DNA of 64,000 nt from NCBI RefSeq assembly GCF_004349065.1, contig NZ_SMKZ01000024.1:28522-92521 (forward strand). Reading direction: 5' to 3'. Below, piece by piece: positions 1 to 10,145 of this stretch. The stretch comes from Jiangella asiatica (GTDB lineage: Bacteria; Actinomycetota; Actinomycetes; Jiangellales; Jiangellaceae). The translations under genes and the position numbers were made by a program. How positions within the stretch are numbered: position 1 is the first letter of the stretch; each line of letters opens with the position of its first letter. Under the pieces are notes generated by a model. It saw only the letters and a program-made list of their open reading frames with translations, had not been told where the DNA came from and searched no databases.

Positions 1-737
1 TCCTGCGGGGAGACCTGGGCTTCTCCCCCCAGCTGAACATGCCGGTGCGCGACGCGATCACCGAGCGCCTGCCGAAGACCATGACGCTGATGGTGCTCGG
101 CATCGGGGCGTCGCTGCTGATCGGCGTGCCCATGGGCATCTACCAGGCGGCTCGGCGCTACCAGCGCAGCGACTACCTGCTGACCGGTGCCACGTTCCTC
201 AGCTACGCGGCGCCGGTGTTCTTCGTCGGCCTGCTGCTCATCGACCTGCTGGCGGTGAGCTTCCGGGTGTTCCCGGCGGGTGCGCCGCAGGGCGACTCGG
301 TGGCGGAGATCCTGTCGCAGCCGAACGCCCTCGTGCTCCCGGTCGCGACGTTCGCCTTCTGCGGCTTCGCGCAGTGGAGCAGGTTCATTCGCTCGGCCAC
401 CATGGACAACCTGGTCCAAGACTACGTGAGGACAGCGCGGTCGATCGGGGCGAGTGAGCGCCAGGTGCTCTGGGTCCACGTGACCCGCAACTCTCTGATC
501 ACCATCGTCACGCTGCTCGGCCTGCACCTTCCCACGTTGTTCGCCGGCGCGGTCATCGTCGAGACGGTGTTCAACTACCCGGGCATGGGGCTGATGTTCT
601 GGCAAGCGGCCCAGAACCACGACTATCCCATCCTGCTCGGCGTCGTGCTCTTCGGCACGATCCTGACGATCGTCGGGAGCATCCTCGCCGACATCGGCTA
701 CGCGGTCCTGGATCCGCGGGTGCGGTTGACCGCATGA
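1..737 (+). CDS. Oligopeptide/dipeptide ABC transporter permease (DppB/OppB type), 5' end outside the window
   Basis: Inner-membrane permease subunit of a peptide/nickel-type ABC importer. The reading frame is open from base 3 and carries the family's typical N-terminal text (GDLGFS, then PVRDAITERLPKT) before the first ATG at 39, so the true start lies upstream. Several hydrophobic helices are visible. The cytoplasmic EAA loop that contacts the ATPase is at ARSIGASERQVLWVHVTRN, and the C-terminus has the typical ETVFNYPGMG and DPRVRLTA. It is followed after 13 bases by the second permease. What the family does is known; the substrate is not shown by the sequence. Confidence 0.93.
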   Translation, partial: LRGDLGFSPQLNMPVRDAITERLPKTMTLMVLGIGASLLIGVPMGIYQAARRYQRSDYLLTGATFLSYAAPVFFVGLLLIDLLAVSFRVFPAGAPQGDSVAEILSQPNALVLPVATFAFCGFAQWSRFIRSATMDNLVQDYVRTARSIGASERQVLWVHVTRNSLITIVTLLGLHLPTLFAGAVIVETVFNYPGMGLMFWQAAQNHDYPILLGVVLFGTILTIVGSILADIGYAVLDPRVRLTA

Positions 738-750
738 GAGGAGGGACGAG

Positions 751-1704
751 ATGACGATCCGGCGGAGACCGACACTCCGCGGACGCGACCAGGCCGCGAA
801 ACCCGAAATGGTGTCGGAGGTCGACGCCACGCTGACCGGGCCGCCGAACGGCCAGCGCCCGGAGCCGGTGTCGGGCACCTGGAGGCGCTTCCTGCGCCAT
901 CCGATGGCGCTGGTCGGCCTCGCGGTCATCGCCGCGCTGGTGGCCTTCTCGTTCCTCGGTCCGCTCGTGTACCGCACCGACCAGGTCCACGCCGACCTGG
1001 CCCAATCGATGCTCCCGCCCAGCGCCGACCACCCGCTCGGCACCACCGACGCCGGCTACGACGTGTTGGGCCGACTGATGGTCGGCGGTCAGGCGTCGCT
1101 CGCGGTCGGGTTCGCCGCCGCGCTGCTCTCGGTCATCTTCGGCACGTTGTACGGCGCCGTCGCGGGCTACCTCGGCGGGGTCGTCGACGACGTCATGATG
1201 CGAGTGGTCGACGCGGTCTTGTCGATCCCGCCCATCTTCGTGCTCATCCTCCTGTCGGCCATCTTCCATCCCGACCCCACCGTCATGATCTTCATCATCG
1301 CGGCGTTCTCGTGGCTGGGCGTCGCACGGCTGGTGCGCGGCGAGACCTTGACCCTGCGCACCCGCGAGTTCGTGCAGCAGGTGAAGATGATCGGGGGCGG
1401 TCCGGTCCGATGCGTGGTCCGGCACATCGTGCCCAACGCCGTCGGGACCATTGTGGTGAAGGCCACCTTCGAGGTCGCCGACTCCATCCTCGTCCTCGCC
1501 GGCCTCGGCTTCCTCGGCCTCGGCATCCAGCCGCCGGACACCGACTGGGGCGGCATGCTGTCCAACGGCCTGGCGTACCTGCAGAACGGTGCGTGGTGGC
1601 TCATCTACCCGCCCGGTATCGCGATCATGCTCACCGTCGTGGCGTTCAACTTCGTCGGCGATTCGCTGCGCGACACCTTCGAGACTCGGTTGCTTCGCCG
1701 GTAG
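751..1704 (+). CDS. Oligopeptide/dipeptide ABC transporter permease (DppC/OppC type)
   Basis: Second membrane subunit of the peptide-type ABC importer, 317 aa, a normal length for DppC. A cytoplasmic N-terminal tail of about 45 residues precedes the first membrane helix (about 52-72). The hallmark motif DHPLGTTDAGYDVLGRLMVGG follows, and the ATPase-contacting loop lies around residues 200-230. The C-terminus has GFLGLGIQPPDTDWGGML, typical of this subunit. The ATG at 751 is preceded by gaggaggga. It lies between the partner permease and the ATPase gene, so all are probably one transcript. Confidence 0.93.
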   Translation: MTIRRRPTLRGRDQAAKPEMVSEVDATLTGPPNGQRPEPVSGTWRRFLRHPMALVGLAVIAALVAFSFLGPLVYRTDQVHADLAQSMLPPSADHPLGTTDAGYDVLGRLMVGGQASLAVGFAAALLSVIFGTLYGAVAGYLGGVVDDVMMRVVDAVLSIPPIFVLILLSAIFHPDPTVMIFIIAAFSWLGVARLVRGETLTLRTREFVQQVKMIGGGPVRCVVRHIVPNAVGTIVVKATFEVADSILVLAGLGFLGLGIQPPDTDWGGMLSNGLAYLQNGAWWLIYPPGIAIMLTVVAFNFVGDSLRDTFETRLLRR

Positions 1705-1726
1705 TCCGATCAGAGGAGACGTAGCC

Positions 1727-3781
1727 GTGGAGCCTGTACTGCGGATCGAAGACCTGCGCGTCGAGGTGAGGCTCAGGGACTCGGTGGTTCGCGCCGTCGA
1801 CGGCGTCTCGATCCATCTTCGCGCGAACGAGATGCTCGGCATCGTCGGCGAGTCCGGCTGCGGCAAGACGATGACCGCACTGTCGGTCATGCGCATGCTG
1901 CCGCCCCGCGGCCGGATCGCCGGCGGCAGCATCCGGCTCGCCGGCAAGGAGCTCACCGCGCTCACCGACGCCGAGATGCGCCACGTCCGGGGCAACGACG
2001 TCGGCATGATCTTCCAGGACCCGTTCACGTCCCTCAACCCGACGATGTCGATCGGCCGGCAGATCGCACGGGCGGCCCGCCTGCACCGCGGCCTGTCCCG
2101 GGCGGAGGCGGCCGAGCGGGCGACCGACCTGCTCGAGCTGGTCGGGCTGCCGCACGCGCGGCAACGCTTCGACGACTATCCCCACCAGTGCTCCGGCGGG
2201 ATTCGCCAGCGGGTCATGATCGCCATGGCGCTGAGCCGCGAACCCAAGGTGCTGATCGCCGACGAACCCACGACCGCCCTTGACGTCAGCATCCAGCACC
2301 AGATCCTCGACCTGATCGACGACCTGCGCCAGCGGCTGGGCATGGCGGTGCTGCTGGTGAGCCACGACCTCGGTGTCGTGGCCGGCCGCGCCGACCGGGT
2401 GGCCGTGATGTACGCCGGTAAGGTCGCCGAGTCCGGTGACACCGACGCGCTGTTCGCGGCGCCGCGGCACCCCTACACCGAAGCCCTGTTCGAGGCACTG
2501 CCCGAACGGGCCGCCGCGACCAGGACACCTCTCTACACGATCCCCGGCATGCCGCCGGGCCTGGCCCGGCCACTGGTCGGGTGCCGGTTCGCGCCGCGCT
2601 GCCGCTACGCCGAGGAACGATGCACGGTCGAGGAGCCGCCGTTAGCCGTCGCGTTGGACGGTCGGCGCCACGCCTGCTTCCACCCGGTCGGCGACCCGCC
2701 GCAGCCGTTGGCGCGTCCGGCCGCCGGCGCTCCCCAGGTCCCGACGGTGGCCGACGACGCGGCGGCCGCGGTGCCGCTACTCTCTGTCCTTGGGCTGGTC
2801 AAGGACTATCCGCTGGCCAGCGGCGCCATGCTGCGCCGGCGCGAGGGCACGGTGAGCGCCGTCGCCGACGTGACCTTCGACGTGCACCGGGGTGAGACGT
2901 TCGGCCTGGTCGGCGAGTCCGGGTGCGGCAAGACCACGATCGGGCGGCTCATCGTCGGGCTCGAGAAGCCTACGCGAGGATCGATCGAGCTGGACGGCGA
3001 GGAGCTCACCACGCTCAAAGGCGCCGCCTACCGGCGGGCGCGACGCGACATCCAGCTGATGTTCCAGGACTCCTCCACGTCGATGGACCCCCGCATGCGC
3101 ATCGCGGCCACGCTGCGCGAGCCGCTGGCCGTGCAGCGCGTCGGCAATCTGCGCGAGCGGCGGCACCGAATCGAGGAACTGCTGGGCAAGGTCGGACTGC
3201 CCGCGGCCGCGCTGCACCGCTACCCGCACGAGTTCTCCGGCGGGCAGCGGCAGCTACTGTCCTTTGCCAGGGCACTGACACTGATGCCGAAGCTCGTGGT
3301 CACCGACGAGCCGGTCAGTGCCATGGACATGTCCGTCCAGGCGCACATCCTCAACCTCATGCGGGACCTCCAGCACGATCTCGGACTGACCTACCTGTTC
3401 ATCTCGCACGACCTGGCGGTCGTTCGGTACCTGTCCGACCGCATCGGTGTCATGTACCTGGGCAAGATCGTCGAGGTCGGGCCGGCCGAGGAGGTCTATC
3501 GCAACCCGGCACATCCCTACACGAAGGGACTCGTCGACTCCGCGCCCGTCGCCGATCCGGTGATCGAACGCCAGAAGCTGCGCAGCGGCATCAAAGGTGA
3601 GCTGCCCAGCGCCATCGATCCGCCGTCCGGCTGCCGGTTCCGGACCCGCTGCGAGTTCGCGCAGGACGTCTGCGCCGAGGTGGAGCCGCCCGCGCGCCCG
3701 TTCGGGCCCGGCGGTCACGTCGCGGCGTGTCACTTCCCGTTGGCTCGCCCCGCGGGCGTGACCGCTTCCCCGGCGACGTGA
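1727..3781 (+). CDS. Dipeptide ABC transporter, fused double ATP-binding protein (DppD-DppF type)
   Basis: 684-aa fusion of the two ATPase subunits that power the peptide importer. Each half has a complete nucleotide-binding domain: Walker A GESGCGKT at about 41-48 and again near 397; signature CSGGIRQ near 157 and FSGGQRQ near 503; Walker B followed by ADEPTTALD and TDEPVSAMD. Each half ends with the oligopeptide-type cysteine-rich tail ([15 protein letters not shown] and [15 protein letters not shown]). I chose the GTG at 1727 because GAGGAG stands 8 bases upstream and homology begins there; an upstream ATG in the same frame lies inside the previous gene. The peptide-binding protein must be upstream of the window. 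Confidence 0.93.
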   Translation: MEPVLRIEDLRVEVRLRDSVVRAVDGVSIHLRANEMLGIVGESGCGKTMTALSVMRMLPPRGRIAGGSIRLAGKELTALTDAEMRHVRGNDVGMIFQDPFTSLNPTMSIGRQIARAARLHRGLSRAEAAERATDLLELVGLPHARQRFDDYPHQCSGGIRQRVMIAMALSREPKVLIADEPTTALDVSIQHQILDLIDDLRQRLGMAVLLVSHDLGVVAGRADRVAVMYAGKVAESGDTDALFAAPRHPYTEALFEALPERAAATRTPLYTIPGMPPGLARPLVGCRFAPRCRYAEERCTVEEPPLAVALDGRRHACFHPVGDPPQPLARPAAGAPQVPTVADDAAAAVPLLSVLGLVKDYPLASGAMLRRREGTVSAVADVTFDVHRGETFGLVGESGCGKTTIGRLIVGLEKPTRGSIELDGEELTTLKGAAYRRARRDIQLMFQDSSTSMDPRMRIAATLREPLAVQRVGNLRERRHRIEELLGKVGLPAAALHRYPHEFSGGQRQLLSFARALTLMPKLVVTDEPVSAMDMSVQAHILNLMRDLQHDLGLTYLFISHDLAVVRYLSDRIGVMYLGKIVEVGPAEEVYRNPAHPYTKGLVDSAPVADPVIERQKLRSGIKGELPSAIDPPSGCRFRTRCEFAQDVCAEVEPPARPFGPGGHVAACHFPLARPAGVTASPAT

Positions 3782-3782
3782 C

Positions 3783-3820
3783 GACGACCGGGTGCCGATG
3801 GGCCTCGGCACCCGGTCGTC
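3783..3820. terminator. Perfect 16-bp hairpin between convergent genes
   Basis: Bases 3783-3798 and 3805-3820 are perfect reverse complements around a 6-base loop. The hairpin begins just after the ATPase stop codon and ends 15 bases before the stop of the convergent TPP-enzyme gene. There is no clear T-run on either side, which is common in high-GC actinobacteria. The position fits a bidirectional transcription terminator. Confidence 0.75.
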
Positions 3821-3835
3821 AGCGGTACGGCCCGG

Positions 3836-5542
3836 TCAGCGCGGGGTAACCACGTCCACCACCGCGCACCGGCCGGCGTCGGTGGCGTCCAGCGCCCGGG
3901 TGAGGGCCGCCACCAGCTGTGAGCGGTCAGTCACCCGCTCGCCGTGCGCGCCGCACGCCTCGGCCAGCGCTACGAAGTCCGGTGGCCGGCGGAAGCGGGT
4001 CCCCGGTACCTCCGCGCTCGCGGCGGCCGCGCCGTCGGGGTAAAGGTCGGTGACCGGCAGCCGGCTGGCTCGGTAACCGTCGTTGTTCAGCACGATCGTG
4101 ACGAACGGTGCGCCGGCCTCCGCGGCCAGGCACAGCGCCGCGGTCGGCACCCCGAACATGAAGGCACCGTCGCCGACGACGGCCACCACCCGGTCCGCTG
4201 GACGGGCCAGCTTGACCCCGACCGACGCACCGAGCGCCCAGCCCAACCCGGGGCCGCCGGGCGTGCACAAGGTGCCGGGCTCCGCGCGCGACAGCCCGCC
4301 GGCCACCGCCGCGCTGTTGGTCACCGCCTCCTCCACGACCACGTCGGCCGGGCGCAGGACCTGGTCGAGCGCGGCCACCACGTCGGCGGCCTCGGGAACG
4401 CCCCGTGCGGGCCGCGGCGCGGGTGTGACACCGTCGGACCGGCCGGTCGCGGACGCCATCCAGGCGCGTCGCGCCCGGCTCAGGTCTGCGGGCACGCCGC
4501 CGCGCTCACGTACCGCCCGCGCGAGCTGGGCCACCGCGACCGCGGGGTCCGCGGTGATCGCGAGGTCGACGGGGAAGGCCCACAGCGGCATGTCAGCGTG
4601 CACGGGGTCGAGCTCGATCTGGGCCACCGTCGCGTCCGGCGGCGGCGTCACGGCGCGGGGGATCCACGGCACGTCGCAGTCGAGGCACACCACAAGATCC
4701 GCCTCGGCCACGAGCGCGTCGGTCTCAGACGGCGCGACCCGCATCGGATGCGCGGTGACGAGGTTGACCGCCTCGGGCCGCCCGCCGACCGGCACGCTCG
4801 CCGCCGCGGCCAGCTCCGCGAGCGACCGCGCCGCCGCGGGCGACCGGCCGAGCCGACTGGTCACGATCACCGGCCGCTGTGCCGTCACCAACAGCTCCGC
4901 CAGCCGCGACAACGCGGCCGGCTCGACGGCGGGCGGGCTCGGCCGGGCGAACCGGGTCGCCCGCCGCGAGAGCGGGCTTGCCGGCTCCATGAGAACGTCG
5001 CGCGAGACCATCAGGTAGGCCATTCCGGGCCGTCCGCCGGCGGCCACCTGCAGCGCCCGGCCCACGACCACCGACGTGTCCGCGCTCCGGGTGAGCTCCG
5101 AGGTCCACTTGGCGTAGCCACGCACGATTCCGGCCTGGTCCGCGACGTCCTGCCGCCAGTGGATCTCGTTCGAGCGCCCTCCGACCGCATCAGCAGCCGT
5201 CCCGTACGGCGTCTTGCCCGCCAGGACCACGACGCCGGCGCCGTCGCGGAGGACGTCGTGCACCATGGCGCCGAGGTTCTGCGTGCCCACGTCGACATGG
5301 ACGAACACCGCCTGCGGACGCCGCGTCAACTGCCAGTATCCGTGCGCCGCCGCCAGCGCGACGCTCTCGAACGAGCAGGTCACCACCCGCGGGATCGCCA
5401 CGCCACGGGCCTGGAGCGCGGCCACCGCCTCCTGGAGCGGGGCGGAGTCGGTCCCCGGGTTCAAGAACAGGTACTCCACACCGTGCTCGTGCAGTAGGTG
5501 GAGGATCTCCTCCGCGCACGTCGCGACGTTCGCGGTCTTCAT
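3836..5542 (-). CDS. Thiamine-pyrophosphate-dependent enzyme (acetolactate synthase / benzoylformate decarboxylase superfamily)
   Basis: 568 aa, the usual size for this family. The N-terminal pyrimidine-binding domain has the conserved glutamate in SFESVALAAAHGY (Glu about 59), which activates the cofactor. A central domain follows, and the C-terminal domain has the TPP/Mg motif GDGAFMFG near 454 ending in NND near 482. Members decarboxylate or ligate 2-oxo acids; the precise substrate cannot be read from sequence. Its ATG overlaps the stop of the upstream DapB-like gene by 4 bases, so the two are translationally coupled. This is an accessory catabolic member rather than biosynthetic IlvB, because no small regulatory subunit is adjacent. 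Confidence 0.85.
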   Translation of the reverse strand: MKTANVATCAEEILHLLHEHGVEYLFLNPGTDSAPLQEAVAALQARGVAIPRVVTCSFESVALAAAHGYWQLTRRPQAVFVHVDVGTQNLGAMVHDVLRDGAGVVVLAGKTPYGTAADAVGGRSNEIHWRQDVADQAGIVRGYAKWTSELTRSADTSVVVGRALQVAAGGRPGMAYLMVSRDVLMEPASPLSRRATRFARPSPPAVEPAALSRLAELLVTAQRPVIVTSRLGRSPAAARSLAELAAAASVPVGGRPEAVNLVTAHPMRVAPSETDALVAEADLVVCLDCDVPWIPRAVTPPPDATVAQIELDPVHADMPLWAFPVDLAITADPAVAVAQLARAVRERGGVPADLSRARRAWMASATGRSDGVTPAPRPARGVPEAADVVAALDQVLRPADVVVEEAVTNSAAVAGGLSRAEPGTLCTPGGPGLGWALGASVGVKLARPADRVVAVVGDGAFMFGVPTAALCLAAEAGAPFVTIVLNNDGYRASRLPVTDLYPDGAAAASAEVPGTRFRRPPDFVALAEACGAHGERVTDRSQLVAALTRALDATDAGRCAVVDVVTPR

Positions 5543-6585
5543 CGTGCCGCCACGGCCTCGGGCGGGGCGATCAGACCTACCGCGGCGGCCATTCGCACGA
5601 CGTCGGCCATCGTGAGCAGCCCGGGCCGGGCGTCGGCTACCACCGGGACGAGGTTGCCGATCACCGCGACGGTTCCGACGTCGCCGTTCACGCCGCCGAC
5701 GATCCGCTGGTGAACGGCAGGCTCACCGTCGATCTCGATGACATCCGTCGCCTCCGCGCCGGCGCTCATCTCCAGGTCGTACTGGATCACGTCACGGCCG
5801 CCGGAGGTCGCCACGACCCGCTGCCGCTGGCCGATGACGTCACCGGGCGCGATCACGCCGAGACCGGTCGCGGTGGGCTCGCCGGCGACCACCGGCTCGA
5901 TCCGCTCCTCGTAGCCGTCGAGCCTCCAGCCGAGCCGGTCCGCGACGACGTGGGCGGACTGCCGCAGGCCGACATGGCCGAGGCGGCCGTGCCGCGCACG
6001 TCGTACGAACTCCTCACGGGTCAGGCCGACGCCGGCCTTCACCTGCAGCGGAATGCGCCGGGCGTTCGTGTCGACGACGCGGGTCACGTGTACGCCGCGC
6101 ACGGCCGTGCACGCTCCGGTCAGCATCAGGACCAGCGTGTCCATGAGGTATCCGGGGTTGATGCCCGAACCGAGCACACTGCGCTCCCGGTCGTGCGCGA
6201 GCGCGTCCAGGCGCAGCGCGACCTGCGCGTCGACCGACCAGGGGTGGACCAGCTGCTCACAGGTCGACACCACGTTCCAGCCACGGTCGAGCAGTTCCTC
6301 CAGCTGCGGTGCGACGTCGACCAGCCCGGACCCGGTGGCGTGGACCGCGACGCCGCCGGGCGGCGCCGCCGGTACCTCGCTCGTCACGCGCACACCGTTC
6401 TTGCCGCCGCCGTGCAGCAGCCCCAGATCGGTGCCGATCTTGTCCGGGTCGATGTCGACCGCGCCGACGAGCGTGACACCGTCGCGCCCGGCGAGCAGGG
6501 CCGCGACACCTAAGCCGATCGGACCCAGACCGTAGCCGAGCACCGGGATCCCTTCACTCAGCGGCTGGTGTGCTCCCTCAGACAT
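5539..6585 (-). CDS. DapB-like NAD(P)-dependent dehydrogenase
   Basis: 348 aa with an N-terminal Rossmann fold (GYGLGPIGLGVA at about 17-28, then VGAVDIDPDK). The overall layout is that of the dihydrodipicolinate-reductase-like group that includes 2,4-diaminopentanoate dehydrogenase, and it is longer than true DapB. It would oxidise or reduce an amino-acid-derived substrate with NAD(P). It lies between the TPP enzyme (4-base overlap) and the aminomutase-like gene (8-base overlap), so all three are one operon for a nitrogen-containing compound. The family assignment comes from fold and motif; the substrate is unknown. Confidence 0.72.
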   Translation of the reverse strand: MSEGAHQPLSEGIPVLGYGLGPIGLGVAALLAGRDGVTLVGAVDIDPDKIGTDLGLLHGGGKNGVRVTSEVPAAPPGGVAVHATGSGLVDVAPQLEELLDRGWNVVSTCEQLVHPWSVDAQVALRLDALAHDRERSVLGSGINPGYLMDTLVLMLTGACTAVRGVHVTRVVDTNARRIPLQVKAGVGLTREEFVRRARHGRLGHVGLRQSAHVVADRLGWRLDGYEERIEPVVAGEPTATGLGVIAPGDVIGQRQRVVATSGGRDVIQYDLEMSAGAEATDVIEIDGEPAVHQRIVGGVNGDVGTVAVIGNLVPVVADARPGLLTMADVVRMAAAVGLIAPPEAVAAR

Positions 6586-7945
6586 GTCCTTCCTCCTTCA
6601 TCCGCTTCAGGGCGCTGGAGTGCGCGGAGATGACGAGGTCCACGTCCTTCTCCGTGTGTGCCGTGCTGAGGAAGCCCAGGTGCACGGGGGCGGACATGAC
6701 CACCCCTTCCAGCAGCAGGTAGGCGGCCAGCACCCGCGCGACCGACGGGGACGCGGTGGCCAGGTCGCGGACCGTGCGCGGCGACTCGGCCGAGAAGTGC
6801 AGGCCCCACAGCGAACCGACCCCGGTGACCCAGCCGCGGATCCCGTGGGCCGCCAGCACCTGGCGCAGCCCGTCGCGCATGCGCTGGCCGAGCACGGCGA
6901 GCCGCGGATACGTGTCCGGGTCGTCCAGCAGGACCGACAGCTGCGCGACACCCGCCGCCATTGACAGGGGGTTCGCCGCGAAGGTCCCGCTCGCGGCGAC
7001 CGGACGGCCCTCGCGTGAGGCGACCCGCCCCATCAGGTCGGCCCGGCCCGCGACCGCCCCGATGCTGAGGCCGCCACCGATGATCTTCCCGAGGGTGACG
7101 AGGTCGGCGGTCACTCCGTACAGGCCGCCTGCCCCTGCCGGGCCGAGGCGGAAGCCGCTGATCACCTCGTCGAACACGAGCAGCACGCCGGTCTCGTCGC
7201 AGACCGCGCGCAGCCGCTCGAGGAACTCCCGCTCCGTCGGCAGGCCGCCCGCCGCACCCTGGACGGGCTCGACGACGACACAGGCGAGCCGGTGCGCCTC
7301 GTCCCGGATCCGGACCAGCGCGGCGTCGTGGTTGTAGGGCAGCACCACCACGTCCCGAGAAGAACTGCGCGACAGCCCCGCCGACGACGGCACCGCACGC
7401 GGTGCCGTCAGCTCGCCGTCGGTCTCTGTGAAGCTGTGCAGCAGGAAGTCCTGCGCGCCGTGCCAGCCGCCCTCGAACTTGGCGACAACGTCCCGGCCCG
7501 TCGCCGCGCGGGCGATGCGCAGCGCCGTCATCGTCGCCTCGGTTCCGCTGCCCACGAACACGGCACGCTCGGCACCCGGGACGTTGGACACGACCAGCCG
7601 GGCCAGGTGCTCCTCCTGGACGCAGGGCGCCCCGAAGACCGTCCCGAGGGCGACCTGAGCCGCCACCGCGTCCGTCACCGCGGGGTGCGCGTGACCGAGG
7701 ATCATCGACCCGAAGCCCACCAGGCAGTCGATGTACGTGCGGCCGTCGATGTCGTGGAGGCTCACGCCCCGCGCACGCTCGACGTAGATCGGCGCCGGCC
7801 ACCAGAACCGCCCCCTGCTCGCGCCGCCAGGGATCAGCTCGGACGATCGGCGAAAGTGCTCCGCGCTGGCCGGCAGCACCCTAGACGTCTCCTCATCGAT
7901 GGAACGTCCGATGGCATGTGCGTCGACCATCCCCGTCATCTCCAT
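6578..7945 (-). CDS. Class-III aminotransferase of the glutamate-1-semialdehyde aminomutase type
   Basis: 455-aa PLP enzyme. Visible class-III features are GFGSMILGHAHP near the start, GSGTEATMTALRIARAATG (cofactor phosphate binding), FDEVISGFR (the Asp that contacts the pyridine nitrogen) and TLGKIIGGG, whose lysine near 286 should form the Schiff base. It resembles HemL, but its place at the head of a catabolic trio and the distance from heme genes argue against heme synthesis. A role in moving or removing an amino group from an imported substrate is inferred. It is the first gene of the minus-strand operon ending at 3836. Confidence 0.85.
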   Translation of the reverse strand: MEMTGMVDAHAIGRSIDEETSRVLPASAEHFRRSSELIPGGASRGRFWWPAPIYVERARGVSLHDIDGRTYIDCLVGFGSMILGHAHPAVTDAVAAQVALGTVFGAPCVQEEHLARLVVSNVPGAERAVFVGSGTEATMTALRIARAATGRDVVAKFEGGWHGAQDFLLHSFTETDGELTAPRAVPSSAGLSRSSSRDVVVLPYNHDAALVRIRDEAHRLACVVVEPVQGAAGGLPTEREFLERLRAVCDETGVLLVFDEVISGFRLGPAGAGGLYGVTADLVTLGKIIGGGLSIGAVAGRADLMGRVASREGRPVAASGTFAANPLSMAAGVAQLSVLLDDPDTYPRLAVLGQRMRDGLRQVLAAHGIRGWVTGVGSLWGLHFSAESPRTVRDLATASPSVARVLAAYLLLEGVVMSAPVHLGFLSTAHTEKDVDLVISAHSSALKRMKEEGHV

Positions 7946-8226
7946 TCGGTTGCCTCTTCGTGAGCGCAGGAATCGGACAGAATGCGATGGAATGACGAAA
8001 CCAGCTCACGGCATTCATCGCGTCGTGTGGACGGCAGGAGCGACCGATTGCCCTTGGTGGAATTGGCCAATGCATCGCTACCGGTCAGCCCGGGTGGCCG
8101 GGCGTTGGGCGAGAACACGAAACGGAAGATCCGCGCTCACCTCATTGCACGAAGCAGGCACGCTCCGCGGCTGATCTAATGGCCGCAATAGCAGCCACAC
8201 TGAGGTCGGATGAGGGAGCGATAGCG

Positions 8227-9564
8227 GTGACGCCTTCTGCCCGTCAATTCCACGCCTGGTTGACGGCTGTGAATAGTGGCGACGCCACCCGTGTGTCGTC
8301 CTTCTTCGCCGACCACTGCGTGCAGCCGTCGGCCGTCGACATCATCCCGGAGACCACCTACTGGCGGACCGGCGGCTTCACGCTGCACAGCACCGAGCAG
8401 GACACCGACACCACGTTCGTCGGTATCGTGCGCAGCCGGGCGCGCGGCATCCACGCCCGCGTGTCCGTCGATGTCACACCGCGGGAGCCGTGGCAGGTGA
8501 CCCGGTTCGACATCCACGACCTGCCGAGCCCACCGGGAACGGCCGTAGAGCGCGAGACGGAGGCGGCGGCCCTCTCGCACCTGAGCCAGCGGCTGACCGA
8601 CGCCACCGCGGCCGACCAGTTCTCCGGTGTCATGCTCGTCCACCGGCGCGGACTGCCCGTCTTCGGCCAGGCGCACGGCCTCGCCGACCGCGAGCACGGT
8701 ATCGGCAACACGATGGACACCAGGTTCAGCATCGCGTCGATGGGCAAGATGTTCACCGGCGTGGCTGTTCTCCAGCTCGTGCAGGCGGGCGAGATCGAGC
8801 TCGAGGCGACGCTCGACGACTACGTGCCCGATTATCCGAACCGCGACCTCGCGAGCGCCGTCACCGTCCACCACCTGCTGACGCACACCGGTGGCGCCGG
8901 TGACTTCTTCGGCCCCGAGCTACCCCGCATCTGGCACGAGCTGGACACGGTCGACGCCTACGTGCGCCACTTCGGCCACCTGGGGCCCGAGTTCGAGCCG
9001 GGTAGCCGGTGGGTCTACAGCAACTACGGCTTCGTGCTCCTCGGCCTGCTCATCGAGCAGGTGTCCGGTCAGGGCTACGCCGAGTACATCGCCGACCACG
9101 TCTTCGGACCGGCCAGCATGCGGGACACGACGTTCGAGCCCGAGCGGAACGTCCCCGGTCACGCCACCGCCTACTCGAGGACCTCCGTGGCGCTGCCGTG
9201 GCAGCCGGTGACCGACCGGCACGACTACCCAGGCTCGCCAGCCGGCGGGGCCTACTCCACCGCGGGCGACATGGCACGGTTCGCCGCGGCACTGCTCGAC
9301 AACCGTCTCCTCGACGCCGAGCACACCGAGCTGGTCACGACGGGGAAGGTCACCGCCAGGGGCGGCGCGTACGCCTACGGCTTCGTCGACGTCACCGAGA
9401 ACGGCACCCGCTGGTTCGGACACACCGGCGGCAACAACGGCATCAACAGCGAGCTGCGGATCTACCCCGAGTCCGGCTACGTGCTCGTCGGCCTGTCGAA
9501 TCTCGACCCGCCCGCCGCCGCCATGGTCATGAGGTACGCCGGCGACCGCCTGCCGGCACGGTGA
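8227..9564 (+). CDS. Serine hydrolase (class C beta-lactamase / esterase family) with an N-terminal extra domain
   Basis: About 445 aa. The catalytic set of penicillin-binding-type hydrolases is clear: SMGK (Ser171, Lys174), YSN (Tyr264) and HTGG (His399, in place of KTG). The first 110 residues precede this domain and look like an NTF2/SnoaL-like fold (fits WLTAVNSGDATRVSSFFAD). No signal peptide is visible, so it is probably cytoplasmic. The GTG at 8227 is preferred over the in-frame ATG at 8179 because gagggagc stands just upstream and homology starts there. The 281 bases between it and the divergent aminomutase gene hold the promoters; I see no further gene. Confidence 0.85.
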   Translation: MTPSARQFHAWLTAVNSGDATRVSSFFADHCVQPSAVDIIPETTYWRTGGFTLHSTEQDTDTTFVGIVRSRARGIHARVSVDVTPREPWQVTRFDIHDLPSPPGTAVERETEAAALSHLSQRLTDATAADQFSGVMLVHRRGLPVFGQAHGLADREHGIGNTMDTRFSIASMGKMFTGVAVLQLVQAGEIELEATLDDYVPDYPNRDLASAVTVHHLLTHTGGAGDFFGPELPRIWHELDTVDAYVRHFGHLGPEFEPGSRWVYSNYGFVLLGLLIEQVSGQGYAEYIADHVFGPASMRDTTFEPERNVPGHATAYSRTSVALPWQPVTDRHDYPGSPAGGAYSTAGDMARFAAALLDNRLLDAEHTELVTTGKVTARGGAYAYGFVDVTENGTRWFGHTGGNNGINSELRIYPESGYVLVGLSNLDPPAAAMVMRYAGDRLPAR

Positions 9565-9644
9565 CCCGGCCCGGAATCGCTGACCCACCGCCTGAACCGA
9601 CCCGAGCCCGCGCCTCGCCGGGCTCACAGCGAGAGGAGTGCTGA

Positions 9645-10136
9645 ATGATCAACGGTCTCGGACACACCGGCCTGTGGGTGAACGACCTCGACACCATGCG
9701 GAGGTTCTACGAGGAGTTCCTCGGCCTGACCGTCACCGACGAGGACCCGGAGCTCGGCATCGTGTTCCTCTCCGCGCAGCCCGAGCTCGAGCACCACGAG
9801 TTCGTGCTGCAGCGCGGGCGGACAGCCCCGCCGGGCGTGAAGCTGGTGCACCAGATCTCGTGGCGGGTGGAGTCGCTGGAGTCGATCATCGAGTTCCACC
9901 ATCGATTCACCGCCGCCGGCATCGAGGTGCAGCAGGAGGTCACGCACGGCAACGCGATCGCCATCTACTTCTTCGACCCCGAGGGCAACCGCAACGAGGT
10001 CTACGTCCGAATCGAGCGCGACGTGCGGCAGCCGTTCCGCAAGACGCTCAACCTCGACCAGCCGCTCGACGCGGTGCTGCGCGAGGCCGACGCGCTCGTC
10101 GACGACGGCGGGCCCGCGTACCAGCCGGTCCAGTAG
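9645..10136 (+). CDS. VOC (glyoxalase / extradiol dioxygenase fold) family protein
   Basis: 163 aa with the paired beta-alpha-beta-beta-beta modules of the vicinal oxygen chelate superfamily. The typical opening GLGHTGLWVNDLDTMRRFYE offers the first histidine ligand at about 7, and the closing FDPEGNRNEVYV offers the glutamate ligand. Members bind a divalent metal and act as dioxygenases, isomerases or lyases. A strong gagaggag ribosome site precedes the ATG. It is followed by a flavin monooxygenase and an FAH-family hydrolase, the classic trio for hydroxylating, cleaving and hydrolysing an aromatic ring, so ring cleavage is likely but not proven. Confidence 0.87.
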   Translation: MINGLGHTGLWVNDLDTMRRFYEEFLGLTVTDEDPELGIVFLSAQPELEHHEFVLQRGRTAPPGVKLVHQISWRVESLESIIEFHHRFTAAGIEVQQEVTHGNAIAIYFFDPEGNRNEVYVRIERDVRQPFRKTLNLDQPLDAVLREADALVDDGGPAYQPVQ

Positions 10137-10145
10137 CCGACGTCG